Positions 10,283 to 18,334 of a DNA stretch of 64,000 nucleotides are shown here, piece after piece. Position numbers and translations under genes: made by a program. Within the stretch, counting starts at the first letter, position 1, and every line of letters starts with the position of its first letter. The DNA lies in contig NZ_JALEGS010000049.1 of assembly GCF_022763345.1 (NCBI RefSeq), positions 124,001 to 188,000 of the forward strand, in the 5' to 3' direction. The notes beneath the pieces were generated by a model. It made no database searches and was not told the DNA's origin. It was given only the letters and a program-made list of their open reading frames with translations. This stretch comes from Phaeodactylibacter sp. Its GTDB lineage: Bacteria; Bacteroidota; Bacteroidia; Chitinophagales; Saprospiraceae.

Positions 10283-10304
10283 AAAGCCGCAAGCCGGCTT
10301 TTTT
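10283..10304 (+). terminator. Intrinsic terminator or attenuator between the TPR and DUF4292 genes
   Basis: A 7-bp stem (AAAGCCG at 10283-10289 with CGGCTTT at 10295-10301), a five-base loop and a continuing T-run (TTTTTT) form a compact rho-independent terminator. It lies only 18 bases before the DUF4292 start codon, so it could attenuate read-through rather than end the operon. Confidence 0.6.
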
Positions 10305-10321
10305 CATCAACAAACGCTAAT

Positions 10322-11092
10322 ATGAAGTATACTTCTTATGCCATTCTGCTACTGGCTGTCCTCTCGCTAAACAGTTGCGCTTCCATCCGCAAATCCAAAG
10401 GCGTTGCCGATAAAGATATGACCGCTTCCAGTTTGCTGAAGCGTATGGAAAAACAACGCTTGTCGCCGGATTGGTTCGAGAGCCGCCTGCGTATAGACTA
10501 TGCGGATGAAGATATGTCGGTCTCTGCCAGTGCCACAATTCGCATGAAAAAGGACAGTCTGCTGTGGCTGAGTGTGAAGAAGCTCGGCTTTGAGATTGCC
10601 CGGGTGCAGGTGACCTCTGACTCCGTTTATGTAGTGGACCGGTTCAACAAGGAATACACCATAGAGGGGCTGGCTTACCTGGCATCGTCCTATGGCCTAC
10701 CGGCAGGTAGCCTGTCTGAGCTCCAGGATTTTATACTTGGCAACCCCATCTTTTTTGGCGGCGATGAACTGGGTATCGAGCCACTGGGGCCCACTTACCG
10801 CCTCAAGGGAGGGAGCGACGAGATGGCAGCTGAATACCTTATCGGCACAGCTGATTTTTTGCTGAAAAAAATGGCATTTAAAGATTTACGCAACGATCAG
10901 GAAATGAGTGCCTTACTGGAAGGGTATGAAGACCTGGAAGAGGAACAGAAATTTTCCTATATTCGTAATCTTATGTTGGAAAGCAAGTATTCGGGTCAGG
11001 CGAATGTGACCCTACAGTTCAGCAACATAGAACTAAATGTCCCAAAACCAATAAAATTTGATATCCCATCCAGATATACACGGGCCAAATAA
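10322..11092 (+). CDS. DUF4292 family lipoprotein
   Basis: A 256-residue predicted lipoprotein: MKYTSYAILLLAVLSLNSC has a basic start, a hydrophobic core and a lipobox ending at Cys19. The body (DWFESRLRIDYADEDMSVSASATIRMKKDSLLWLSVKKLGFEIAR in meaning, read as short blocks) resembles DUF4292, a LolA/LolB-like fold group of Bacteroidota lipoproteins. An outer-membrane or lipoprotein-handling role is inferred from that fold. The frame is open upstream to 10226, but only the ATG at 10322 gives a lipoprotein signal. The next gene starts four bases after its stop, so it is cotranscribed with the EnvC-like gene. Confidence 0.8.
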   Translation: MKYTSYAILLLAVLSLNSCASIRKSKGVADKDMTASSLLKRMEKQRLSPDWFESRLRIDYADEDMSVSASATIRMKKDSLLWLSVKKLGFEIARVQVTSDSVYVVDRFNKEYTIEGLAYLASSYGLPAGSLSELQDFILGNPIFFGGDELGIEPLGPTYRLKGGSDEMAAEYLIGTADFLLKKMAFKDLRNDQEMSALLEGYEDLEEEQKFSYIRNLMLESKYSGQANVTLQFSNIELNVPKPIKFDIPSRYTRAK

Positions 11093-11096
11093 ATTC

Positions 11097-12332
11097 ATGC
11101 ACAGGCTGCCTTTCAGGTGTGGCATATTACTCGCCCTGGTACTGTTTTGTGTTCCGGTACTGCTTAACGGGCAAAACCGGGAAGAGCTGGAGCGCAAGCG
11201 GGAGCGCCTGCTGCAGGAAATAAAAGCCACTGAAACAGCCCTTAACAATACTAAAAAGGACAAAGAAGCGACCCTCGAGCAATACATTGCGATAAGGACT
11301 CAAATTCGCAACCGGCAGGAGTTGGTCCGTACCCTGGAACAGGAGCTGCAGCAGGTAGATGCCAGCATACGCCGGTCTGAGGTAGTGCTTTTGGCGCTAC
11401 AGGGCGATATTGAACGCCTCAAGAAAGAATACGCCCACACCATGCGGGTCGCCTACCGGCACAAACTTAGTCAGAGTATGCTGGTCTTTCTGTTCTCCGC
11501 AGAGAGTTTCAACGATGCCTTCAGCCGCTGGCAGTACATCCGGCAGTATGACCGCTTCCGCAAAAAACAGGCGGTCAACATTATCGAAACCCAAGAGATG
11601 CTCACTGAGCGTACGGCACAACTCGAAGCCCGGCGGGTAGAGCAACAGCAGCTTCTGGCGGCACAACAACGGCAGACTGTTTTGCTGCAGGAAGAATTCC
11701 AGGAAAAAAACCGCCTTCTGAAGAAACTTAAAACCAGTGAACAGCAGTTAATGGCTAAGCTGGACGAACAACAGGCCGCTCACGAAGGGCTCAATCAGGC
11801 TATTGAGGAAATCATCGTCGCCGAGATGTCCCGAAAACGCCGGGAAGCCAGGGAGCGTGTTCCGGCTGGTGCAACGGCTACAGCGCCGAAAGCCCCGGCT
11901 GCCACAGTGGAAGCAGCAGCAACGCTTTCCCGCAATTTTAGCAATCAGCGCGGGCGGTTGCCGTGGCCCGTCCGGTCCGGTCAGGTTAGCAAATCCTTCG
12001 GCAATGCAATTGTCATGGAAGATACCGGGCTGAAGCTGCCCAATAATGGCATTGAAATTCAGGCACAAAATGGTGCAGACATTTTCCCGGTCTTTGAAGG
12101 GGAAGTTACGCACATCACCTTCGTACCCGTATATCAAAACGCTATATTGGTGAACCACGGTGATTTCTTTACACTATACTACCGCATTGAAGAAGTGCTG
12201 GTGGAGAAAGGGCAGCCCGTTGGGCCCAATCAGCCTATAGGCCGCCTCGCCGGGGATAACAATACGGTGCATTTCGAAATTTGGAAAGGCACTCAGAAAC
12301 TGAACCCTGAAACCTGGTTGCAGAACCGGTAG
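11097..12332 (+). CDS. EnvC-like murein hydrolase activator with degenerate LytM domain
   Basis: A 411-residue exported protein with a signal peptide (residues 1-26, ending LLNGQ), a long coiled coil (about 27-115, rich in E, K, Q and R), a second coiled coil (about 170-250) and a C-terminal LytM/M23 domain (about 290-411). The zinc ligands of active M23 peptidases look lost: the first H/D motif reads NNGIEI, the TLYAHL motif reads TLYYRI, and HLHFE reads TVHFE. That is the EnvC pattern, where LytM activates an amidase instead of cutting peptidoglycan. The frame is open from 11058, but starting there would overlap DUF4292 by 35 bases; ATG 11097 starts directly at the signal peptide. Confidence 0.85.
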   Translation: MHRLPFRCGILLALVLFCVPVLLNGQNREELERKRERLLQEIKATETALNNTKKDKEATLEQYIAIRTQIRNRQELVRTLEQELQQVDASIRRSEVVLLALQGDIERLKKEYAHTMRVAYRHKLSQSMLVFLFSAESFNDAFSRWQYIRQYDRFRKKQAVNIIETQEMLTERTAQLEARRVEQQQLLAAQQRQTVLLQEEFQEKNRLLKKLKTSEQQLMAKLDEQQAAHEGLNQAIEEIIVAEMSRKRREARERVPAGATATAPKAPAATVEAAATLSRNFSNQRGRLPWPVRSGQVSKSFGNAIVMEDTGLKLPNNGIEIQAQNGADIFPVFEGEVTHITFVPVYQNAILVNHGDFFTLYYRIEEVLVEKGQPVGPNQPIGRLAGDNNTVHFEIWKGTQKLNPETWLQNR

Positions 12333-12339
12333 ACTGAGC

Positions 12340-12359
12340 GTACAGGCAGAACCCTGTAC
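12340..12359 (+). terminator. Small hairpin between envC-like gene and hflX
   Basis: GTACAGG (12340-12346) pairs perfectly with CCTGTAC (12353-12359) around a six-base loop, eight bases after the EnvC-like stop. No T-run follows, so it may be a weak terminator or an mRNA processing/stability element before hflX. Confidence 0.35.
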
Positions 12360-12382
12360 CAATTATTCACTACAAAGAATTT

Positions 12383-13597
12383 ATGGCACACGACTGGACA
12401 ATAGGTACAAAAGACAAGAAAGGTTTAAAGCAAAAGAAAGAGTACGCCATTCTGGTAGGCGTAGTCCGTCAACTGCAAACCGAAGAAGAGGTAGAGGAGT
12501 ACCTGGACGAACTGGAATTTCTGGCCCTTACTGCTGGCGCAAAAACCCGTAAGCGCTATATTCAAAAGCTCAGCCAACCGGATAAGCGGACTTTTGTCGG
12601 TAAGGGCAAGCTGGAGGAAATTAAAGAATACATCGATGCCCATGAGGAGGTTAGTATGGTTATTTTTGACGATGACCTTTCCGGCAAGCAGGTGAACATA
12701 CTCGAAGAGTTCCTCAAACTGAAAATTGTAGACCGCAGTACCCTCATTCTGGATATTTTCGCCAGCCGCGCACAAACGGCTCAGGCCAAAACACAGGTAG
12801 AGCTGGCCCAGCTGCAGTATCTCCTGCCTCGGTTGCGGGGGCTTTGGACTCACCTTGAGCGGCAGCGTGGTGGTATCGGTATGCGAGGCCCGGGTGAGAA
12901 GGAGATCGAGACGGACCGCCGTATTGTGCGGGATAAAATCTCTCTGCTTAAGAAGAAGCTGGAGAAAATTGACCAGCAAAATCAGACTCAACGCAAACAG
13001 CGCGGGGAAATGATCCGCGTAGCCCTGGTCGGTTACACCAACGTAGGCAAGTCGACGCTCATGAATCTGATGAGCAAGTCGGAAGTATTTGCCGAAAACA
13101 AGCTCTTCGCTACGTTGGATACTACGGTCCGGAAAGTGGTCATTGACCGCATGCCTTTTCTGCTTTCTGATACCGTTGGGTTTATCCGGAAGCTTCCGCA
13201 CCATTTGGTGGAAAGCTTTAAGTCTACCCTGGATGAGGTGCGGGAGAGCGATATCCTCCTTCATGTTGTAGATGTAGCGCACCCCTTGCACGAAGATCAT
13301 ATCCGTACCGTTAACAGCACCCTGAAAGACCTGGAAGCCGTTGATAAACCCACGCTGCTGGTCTTCAATAAGATCGACTTGTACCGGGAACGCAACTACG
13401 ATGATTTGCTGACGGAAGAGGGCAAGCGGGAGATTGAAGAAGGCTTGCTTGGTAATCTGAGCTATATGTTTGACCAGGAATGTATGTTTGTCTCTGCGGC
13501 CACTGGCGAGAATATTGGTGAACTCCGTGCAAAGCTTCAGCAGATGGTGCACGAACAGTATATGATACGGTACCCCTATAGGGCCAAGCAGTGGTAG
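12383..13597 (+). CDS. hflX: GTPase HflX
   Basis: A 404-residue ribosome-associated GTPase; HflX splits stalled or stressed 70S ribosomes. The N-terminal HflX domain has the glycine-rich TFVGKGKLEEIKEY block and the linker GGIGMRGPGEKEIETDRR. The G domain is complete: G1 GYTNVGKST (residues 217-225), G3 DTVGFI (from 263), G4 NKID (from 329) and G5 SAATGEN. The start gives a short basic leader before YAILVGV. A perfect 12-base palindrome (TTTGGCGCCAAA, 13608-13619) lies just past the stop. Confidence 0.95.
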   Translation: MAHDWTIGTKDKKGLKQKKEYAILVGVVRQLQTEEEVEEYLDELEFLALTAGAKTRKRYIQKLSQPDKRTFVGKGKLEEIKEYIDAHEEVSMVIFDDDLSGKQVNILEEFLKLKIVDRSTLILDIFASRAQTAQAKTQVELAQLQYLLPRLRGLWTHLERQRGGIGMRGPGEKEIETDRRIVRDKISLLKKKLEKIDQQNQTQRKQRGEMIRVALVGYTNVGKSTLMNLMSKSEVFAENKLFATLDTTVRKVVIDRMPFLLSDTVGFIRKLPHHLVESFKSTLDEVRESDILLHVVDVAHPLHEDHIRTVNSTLKDLEAVDKPTLLVFNKIDLYRERNYDDLLTEEGKREIEEGLLGNLSYMFDQECMFVSAATGENIGELRAKLQQMVHEQYMIRYPYRAKQW

Positions 13598-13776
13598 ATG
13601 CCGCTGTTTTGGCGCCAAACTGCAACATTCTAACTCAGGCAGTCGTAAAAAACGAAGTATAGCTGGTCTTATTTTCAGCTCGGCAATATGCACACAACCT
13701 GGGTAAACAGGAAGAAACTAAGGGGCTTGGAACCCATAGCAAAACTTGTTTGTCCCCCCATAATCCCAGTCAGACT

Positions 13777-14829
13777 ATGAGAAGAAAAATGCAAAAACTT
13801 ACCGCATTGGCCATTGGGCTGATGCTCGTTTGCTGTTCCGCTGCGGGGCAGGGGCGCTATGTCCGGCTGCAGGGGCAGATTCTGAGCAGTCAGCCTGGAG
13901 CTGAGCCAACACCCTTTCACCTCGATGCCTATAAAATTACTGCAAAAGGACAGCGGCAGCTTGTCCGGTTGAGCCGGTTTGCCGGTCCGGACTATCATTT
14001 ATACCTCGAAGCTGGTTTCGATCACGAAGTTTTGATTCAAATGCTGGATCATCCTCCACATTCGGTGCACATTGGGGCTATTCACCCTGCTCCGGCGGCA
14101 ACTGACCGGCTTGTGATGGAAAAGAACTTCATCGTGCCATTAGCTGAGGAGGACACCAGGCCGCCCATCGCGAGCAGAGCCCCTTCTCCTCCCAGTCTGC
14201 CGGAAGTCACCATCCGTCCAATGCTTATAAATGCAGAGCCCCCGGGCTTGTTCCTGGTTTGGGGCGATACTAATGCAGTAACAGTCCCGGTACCCGACCA
14301 CCCTAACGAGCAGGTCCGCCCTTTTGAGGTCACCTTTGAGGAGGAGGGATTAGATACGGGCTTGGGATACCCGGTTGAAGCAGGCCCTTCCAAGCATCAA
14401 GCATCTACCTCGGTTCTCTCCCCCGCTTTGTCTAAGGAACCGGTCCCATCGATTTTTATCGAAGAGGAAAGGCTGTCCTCAACGGATTACGGTCCTCCGG
14501 TAGCGTATTCGTCTGTGGAATCGGCGGATACCAGTCAGGATTTTCAGGTGGTTGCAACTATTAAAATGGCGACCGATAGAGAGGCGCCCGAACATCCAGG
14601 TATGCTGCAGCATATAGCTGATGCAGGTCTGCCACCTGCACCACGGCGAGCCCGTCTTCGTAACCCTGCCAACATGGTAGCGGGGCTTGCAGGCGATCAA
14701 CAGAGGCAGTCTATTGCCCGCTTATCGGAAGGGCAGGAAATACAGGTGATAGAGTATACCACACCGGATTGGTGGATGGTCGCCCACGGCTCCATGATCG
14801 GATGGGTGAAATCGCAATACCTGGAGTAG
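13777..14829 (+). CDS. Exported protein with C-terminal SH3 domain
   Basis: A 350-residue protein with a signal peptide (about residues 1-25, ending SAAGQG), a beta-rich N-terminal part, a low-complexity Pro/Glu/Ser-rich middle (about 115-260) and a bacterial SH3 domain in the last ~60 residues (QQRQSIARLSEGQEIQ, then WWMVAHGSMIGWVKSQYLE). Such SH3b domains often bind peptidoglycan, so a cell-wall contact is likely but not shown. The frame is open from 13750; ATG 13777 or 13789 directly precedes the signal core. The function of the N-terminal part is unknown. Confidence 0.7.
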   Translation: MRRKMQKLTALAIGLMLVCCSAAGQGRYVRLQGQILSSQPGAEPTPFHLDAYKITAKGQRQLVRLSRFAGPDYHLYLEAGFDHEVLIQMLDHPPHSVHIGAIHPAPAATDRLVMEKNFIVPLAEEDTRPPIASRAPSPPSLPEVTIRPMLINAEPPGLFLVWGDTNAVTVPVPDHPNEQVRPFEVTFEEEGLDTGLGYPVEAGPSKHQASTSVLSPALSKEPVPSIFIEEERLSSTDYGPPVAYSSVESADTSQDFQVVATIKMATDREAPEHPGMLQHIADAGLPPAPRRARLRNPANMVAGLAGDQQRQSIARLSEGQEIQVIEYTTPDWWMVAHGSMIGWVKSQYLE

Positions 14830-14849
14830 GGGAGGCGCGTTTTTTGAAA

Positions 14850-16076
14850 TTAAAGATTTGAAGTGATCAGAAGGTCCAGGTCTGTGGACTTGATTGAGAA
14901 CCGCTCTCCCAGGTAGCTGTTGGTCAGGCAGCCTTTGTAGGTGTAGACCCCGTGGCGCAACCCATGGTTGTTGAAAAGCAAATGCTCTATACTGCCTGTA
15001 CTGCCCGCTTTTAGCAGGATAGGCGTAAGGATATTGCTTACAGCCACCGATGCTGTACGGGCTACCCGTGAGGCAATGTTGGGTACGCAGTAATGGATAA
15101 CTTCGTGCTTGTTAAAGGTGGGGTGATCAAAGGTAGTCACTTCAGAAGTAGCAAAGCATCCGCCCTGATCAATGCTCACATCGATAATGACTGCTCCAGG
15201 CTTCATGTTCATTACCATTTCTTCACTCACAACGATGGGCGTACGGCCCGATTTGGAATGCATGGCGCCAATAGCCACATCGGCATAAATGAGTTCTGCT
15301 TCCAGGTAGTGCGGGTTGATAGCAGAGGTATACAATGGGCGGCCCACCTGATTTTGCAGGCGCTTCAGTTTGTAGATGTTATTGTCAAAAATTCGGACTT
15401 CCGCACCCAGCCCCAGAGCCGTTCGCGTAGCGTACTCCGCCACGATACCTGCACCCAGTATGACCACTTTGGCGCTGGGCACACCGGAAATACCGCCCAG
15501 CAATACGCCTTTGCCACCACTCGTTGTCGCCATCAGCTCTGCTGCTGTCAGCATAGCGCTGATGCCGGCCATCTCGCTCATGATGCGTACAATTGGGAAA
15601 GTATCAGACTCATCCTTGATGTACTCCATTGCCAGCGCAATAACCCGTTTTTGCCGCAGCTTATTGATATAGTCCGCATTGATGATAGGGAGCTGCAGGG
15701 GGGAAATCAGGATTTGATTGGGGTGCATCAACTCAATCTCTGCCTGTGTGGGGGGCGCCACTTTAATAATGACGTCCGCTTTGTAAACCTGCTCCGCACT
15801 ATAGGCAATATCAGCACCGGTTTCGGAATAGTCATGGTCAGAATAGCTGGACTCCTTCCCTGCCCCGGCTTCCACAATTACCCGGTGCCCGTGCCCGATA
15901 AGCGTTGCAACCGAAGAAGGGACGAGGGCTACCCGGTTTTCCTGCATGGTGATTTCCTTCGGAATACCAATGTAGAGTTTGTTAGGCTTGTTGCTGACCT
16001 GCAGCATCTCGGCTTGTGGTACAAACTGCTGTTCGGTAAATTCCTTGGGGATGGGTATCTTCTTCTTATCGCTCAT
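14850..16076 (-). CDS. ald: Alanine dehydrogenase
   Basis: A 408-residue member of the alanine dehydrogenase/NAD(P)-transhydrogenase-alpha family, expected to convert L-alanine and NAD+ to pyruvate, ammonia and NADH. The body starts at IGIPKEITMQENRVAL (residue 36) after a ~35-residue extension that I associate with Bacteroidota members. The NAD-binding motif is VVILGAGIVAEYA (residues 204-216). Lys105 in IIKVAPP fits the substrate lysine. The loop that in Mycobacterium Ald holds the catalytic His (YLHLA) reads SPLQLPI here (Gln128). The frame is open from 16109; ATG 16076 (MSDKKK) is preferred. Confidence 0.85.
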   Translation of the reverse strand: MSDKKKIPIPKEFTEQQFVPQAEMLQVSNKPNKLYIGIPKEITMQENRVALVPSSVATLIGHGHRVIVEAGAGKESSYSDHDYSETGADIAYSAEQVYKADVIIKVAPPTQAEIELMHPNQILISPLQLPIINADYINKLRQKRVIALAMEYIKDESDTFPIVRIMSEMAGISAMLTAAELMATTSGGKGVLLGGISGVPSAKVVILGAGIVAEYATRTALGLGAEVRIFDNNIYKLKRLQNQVGRPLYTSAINPHYLEAELIYADVAIGAMHSKSGRTPIVVSEEMVMNMKPGAVIIDVSIDQGGCFATSEVTTFDHPTFNKHEVIHYCVPNIASRVARTASVAVSNILTPILLKAGSTGSIEHLLFNNHGLRHGVYTYKGCLTNSYLGERFSIKSTDLDLLITSNL

Positions 16077-16137
16077 AAAAGGATTGGCTTTCCTGAGAGA
16101 CGGAAACAAAACAAGTGGATCAATTTTGGGTTTTGTG

Positions 16138-16154
16138 TCCCGGTTTGACCGGGA
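16138..16154 (-). other. Perfect hairpin between tsaE and ald
   Basis: TCCCGGT (16138-16144) and ACCGGGA (16148-16154) form a 7-bp stem with a three-base loop in the tsaE-ald gap. On the minus strand it is followed by CACAAAACCC, not by T residues. It could end tsaE transcription, or be a leader structure or operator for ald. Confidence 0.35.
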
Positions 16155-16249
16155 TCATAAGCAACTGACAACCGTAGAGTTGCGTTGAAATATCACAAAA
16201 GCTTTAAGAAAAACATGGATCGGCTTGTTTCCATCAAACTACTTATAGC

Positions 16250-16669
16250 TTACAAAAATATAATTTTCCGGCTGGAATCGGACCCTATCTCAAGCTTTAT
16301 TCGGAAAGTATCCTCCGGGAGCAGGTACTCAATCAGGCCCGGCCACTCGATCAGACAGCGCCGCCCGCTGTCAAGGTATTCTTCGATCCCGATATCCAGG
16401 GCTTCTTCCGTGTCATTTAAGCGGTAGAGGTCCACATGGTAGAAAGTTTCCCCTTCCTGGTCTTTGTATTCATTGACAAGGGAAAAGGTAGGGCTGCTTA
16501 TGGTTTCCTCCGAACCCAGTTTTCGGCATATGGCCTTGATCAGTGTCGTTTTTCCTGCACCAATCTCACCGGTAAAAGTCCAGATGGTTTGTTCCGGAGT
16601 AGCTGTTTTCAGTAGCCTTTCGGCAATTTGGCCAACCTCCTCCAATGCGTACACGATCGTATTTGACAT
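16250..16669 (-). CDS. tsaE: TsaE, tRNA threonylcarbamoyladenosine synthesis ATPase
   Basis: A 139-residue P-loop ATPase that works with TsaB and TsaD to put the t6A modification on ANN-decoding tRNAs. The Walker A motif is GEIGAGKTT (residues 34-42), followed by the family blocks SSPTFSLVNEY and HVDLYRL and the LIEWPG motif. Length is normal for the family. The frame is open four codons further upstream (16681), but MSNTIVY at 16669 is the more likely start. It lies upstream of ald on the same strand, 173 bases away. Confidence 0.93.
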   Translation of the reverse strand: MSNTIVYALEEVGQIAERLLKTATPEQTIWTFTGEIGAGKTTLIKAICRKLGSEETISSPTFSLVNEYKDQEGETFYHVDLYRLNDTEEALDIGIEEYLDSGRRCLIEWPGLIEYLLPEDTFRIKLEIGSDSSRKIIFL

Positions 16670-17103
16670 AAAGCAGTTCAACCGTTTATTGGTGAATTGA
16701 GCAGGCAGAGGCGGCAGAATGCCCCCGCAGCTATGTGAAAACAGCAGCAGCCGGACGCAGGTTTAATCTTTTAATGCCAAAAGGGCTTGCAATTTTAACA
16801 GGTATTGTTTTTCCCGTTTATCGTCAGGCAAAAGGCTTGGGTGCCTTGTATTCATTGCTTTTTTCGTAAAACTTGCCCAATCAAATTTTACCCTTTTTGA
16901 AAAAATATGCCTATTATTATGGTCATATAGCGGGCAAAACCTTAGATTTGAATCCCGACTCCTGGTTCAAATCCGAAGTCTTTGATAATTAAGCCGCCTC
17001 AATTTGGTCGCCTGCAAAATCCAGCGGGCATAAGAAGAAGGCTTGGTTTTTTAAGGGCATAGAACCTGAGCGCTAGAGAGATTATAATTAGCTGACTATC
17101 TAT
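16670..17103. other. Divergent intergenic region of about 430 bases
   Basis: No gene was seen between tsaE (minus) and the oxidoreductase gene (plus). The only clear signal is a promoter-like TAGATTTG box at 16943-16950. A tRNA-like GGTTCAAATCC at 16964-16974 was tested and does not fold as a T-arm. If the box is used, the leader of the 17104 gene would be about 145 bases long. Confidence 0.5.
16943..16950 (+). promoter_or_regulatory. Possible Bacteroidota -7 box for the oxidoreductase gene
   Basis: TAGATTTG matches the TAnnTTTG consensus of the Bacteroidota housekeeping sigma factor exactly. No TTTG or TTG lies at the proper distance upstream, so the call rests on one half-site. Confidence 0.3.
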
Positions 17104-18255
17104 ATGAGCCGAAAAATCCGGATGGGAATGGTAGGTGGTGGCCGCGGTGCCTTTATCGGTGCCGTGCATAGGATGGCTGCTACCCTGGATGGTGAGATTG
17201 AGCTGGTATGCGGAGCTTTCAGCAGCGATCCGGAAAAGTCCAAAGCTTCCGGCGCTGACCTTTATCTCCCACCTGAACGGGTATATGGCAGCTTTGAGGA
17301 AATGATCCTGAAGGAAAAAGCCCTGCCCGAAGGCGAACGTATGGATTTTGTGTCCATCGTGACGCCCAACCATGTGCATTTCCCACCGGCAAAAATGGCG
17401 CTGGAACATGGCTTCTCTGTGGTATGCGACAAACCTCTTTCCTTTAATACTGATGAAGCGCTGGAGCTGCAACAACTCGTTGAATCGACTGGGTTGCTAT
17501 TTTCATTAACCCACAATTATACCGGGTACCCTATGGTCAAACAGGCGCGGGCAATGGTCCGCAACGGTGAGTTTGGGGCTATCCGAAAAGTCATTGTCGC
17601 CTATCCACAAGGGTGGCTTTCCACCCGTCTGGAAGCGACGAACCAAAAACAAGCCTCCTGGCGTACCGATCCTAAACGTTCCGGTGCAGCAGGAGCAATG
17701 GGCGATATAGGGACGCACGCAGAAAACCTGGCAGAGTATATCACAGGGCTTCGGATCACCAAACTGTGCGCAGACCTCCACACTTTCGTGGAAGGGCGGC
17801 AGCTGGATGATGACGGTAGCGTGTTGCTTCGCTTCGACAACGGCGCCCGGGGTATTCTCTACGCGACTCAGGTTGCAGCTGGAGAAGAAAATGCCCTGCA
17901 TATCCGGGTATACGGAGAAAAAGGCGGCCTGGAATGGCATCAAATGTACCCCAACGACCTAAAGGTGCGCTGGCTGGACAAGCCCGAACAACTGCTCCGA
18001 ACTGGCGTGGGGGATCTTTACCCTGACGCTCAGTCTGCTGCCCGTATCCCCGCCGGGCACCCGGAAGGCTACCTGGAAGCTTTTGCAAACATTTACCGGA
18101 ATTTTGCTAATTGCCTGCGTGCTAAACTATCCGGACAAAAAGCAGACCCGGTGTATGAAGATTTTCCAACCGTTGCGGATGGAGTCCGGGGGATGAAATT
18201 TATCGACCGGGTTATTGAATCTTCCGAGAGCGATCAAAAATGGCTGCCGGTGTAA
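17104..18255 (+). CDS. Gfo/Idh/MocA-family oxidoreductase
   Basis: A 383-residue NAD(P)-dependent sugar or inositol dehydrogenase-like enzyme. The Rossmann motif is VGGGRGAFIGAVHRMA (from residue 10). The EKP motif of the family appears as CDKPLS, and GDIGTH (residues 200-205) provides the usual active-site Asp/His. The GGGRGAFIG variant is typical of a subgroup found in Bacteroidota and Verrucomicrobia sugar-degradation loci. The substrate cannot be named, and no sugar-degrading partner gene lies next to it. It seems to be a single-gene unit, with a T9SS gene 79 bases downstream. Confidence 0.85.
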   Translation: MSRKIRMGMVGGGRGAFIGAVHRMAATLDGEIELVCGAFSSDPEKSKASGADLYLPPERVYGSFEEMILKEKALPEGERMDFVSIVTPNHVHFPPAKMALEHGFSVVCDKPLSFNTDEALELQQLVESTGLLFSLTHNYTGYPMVKQARAMVRNGEFGAIRKVIVAYPQGWLSTRLEATNQKQASWRTDPKRSGAAGAMGDIGTHAENLAEYITGLRITKLCADLHTFVEGRQLDDDGSVLLRFDNGARGILYATQVAAGEENALHIRVYGEKGGLEWHQMYPNDLKVRWLDKPEQLLRTGVGDLYPDAQSAARIPAGHPEGYLEAFANIYRNFANCLRAKLSGQKADPVYEDFPTVADGVRGMKFIDRVIESSESDQKWLPV

Positions 18256-18334
18256 TACACCGAGAGCTACCTTAACAACCGATTATTTTACAAGGTGGAA
18301 AACACCTGAAGCATAAAAAAGCACAAACATTAGT

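Noticed and set aside
12425..13693. Long minus-strand open frame (422 residues) opposite hflX
   Set aside because: The plus strand encodes a complete HflX with all GTPase motifs; the antisense frame has no recognisable domain.
15093..16148. Long plus-strand open frame (351 residues) opposite ald
   Set aside because: The minus strand encodes a full alanine dehydrogenase; the antisense reading is rich in His and Cys and has no domain.
16964..16974. tRNA T-loop-like GGTTCAAATCC in the tsaE upstream region
   Set aside because: The five bases on each side do not pair, and no acceptor, anticodon or D arm can be drawn on either strand.
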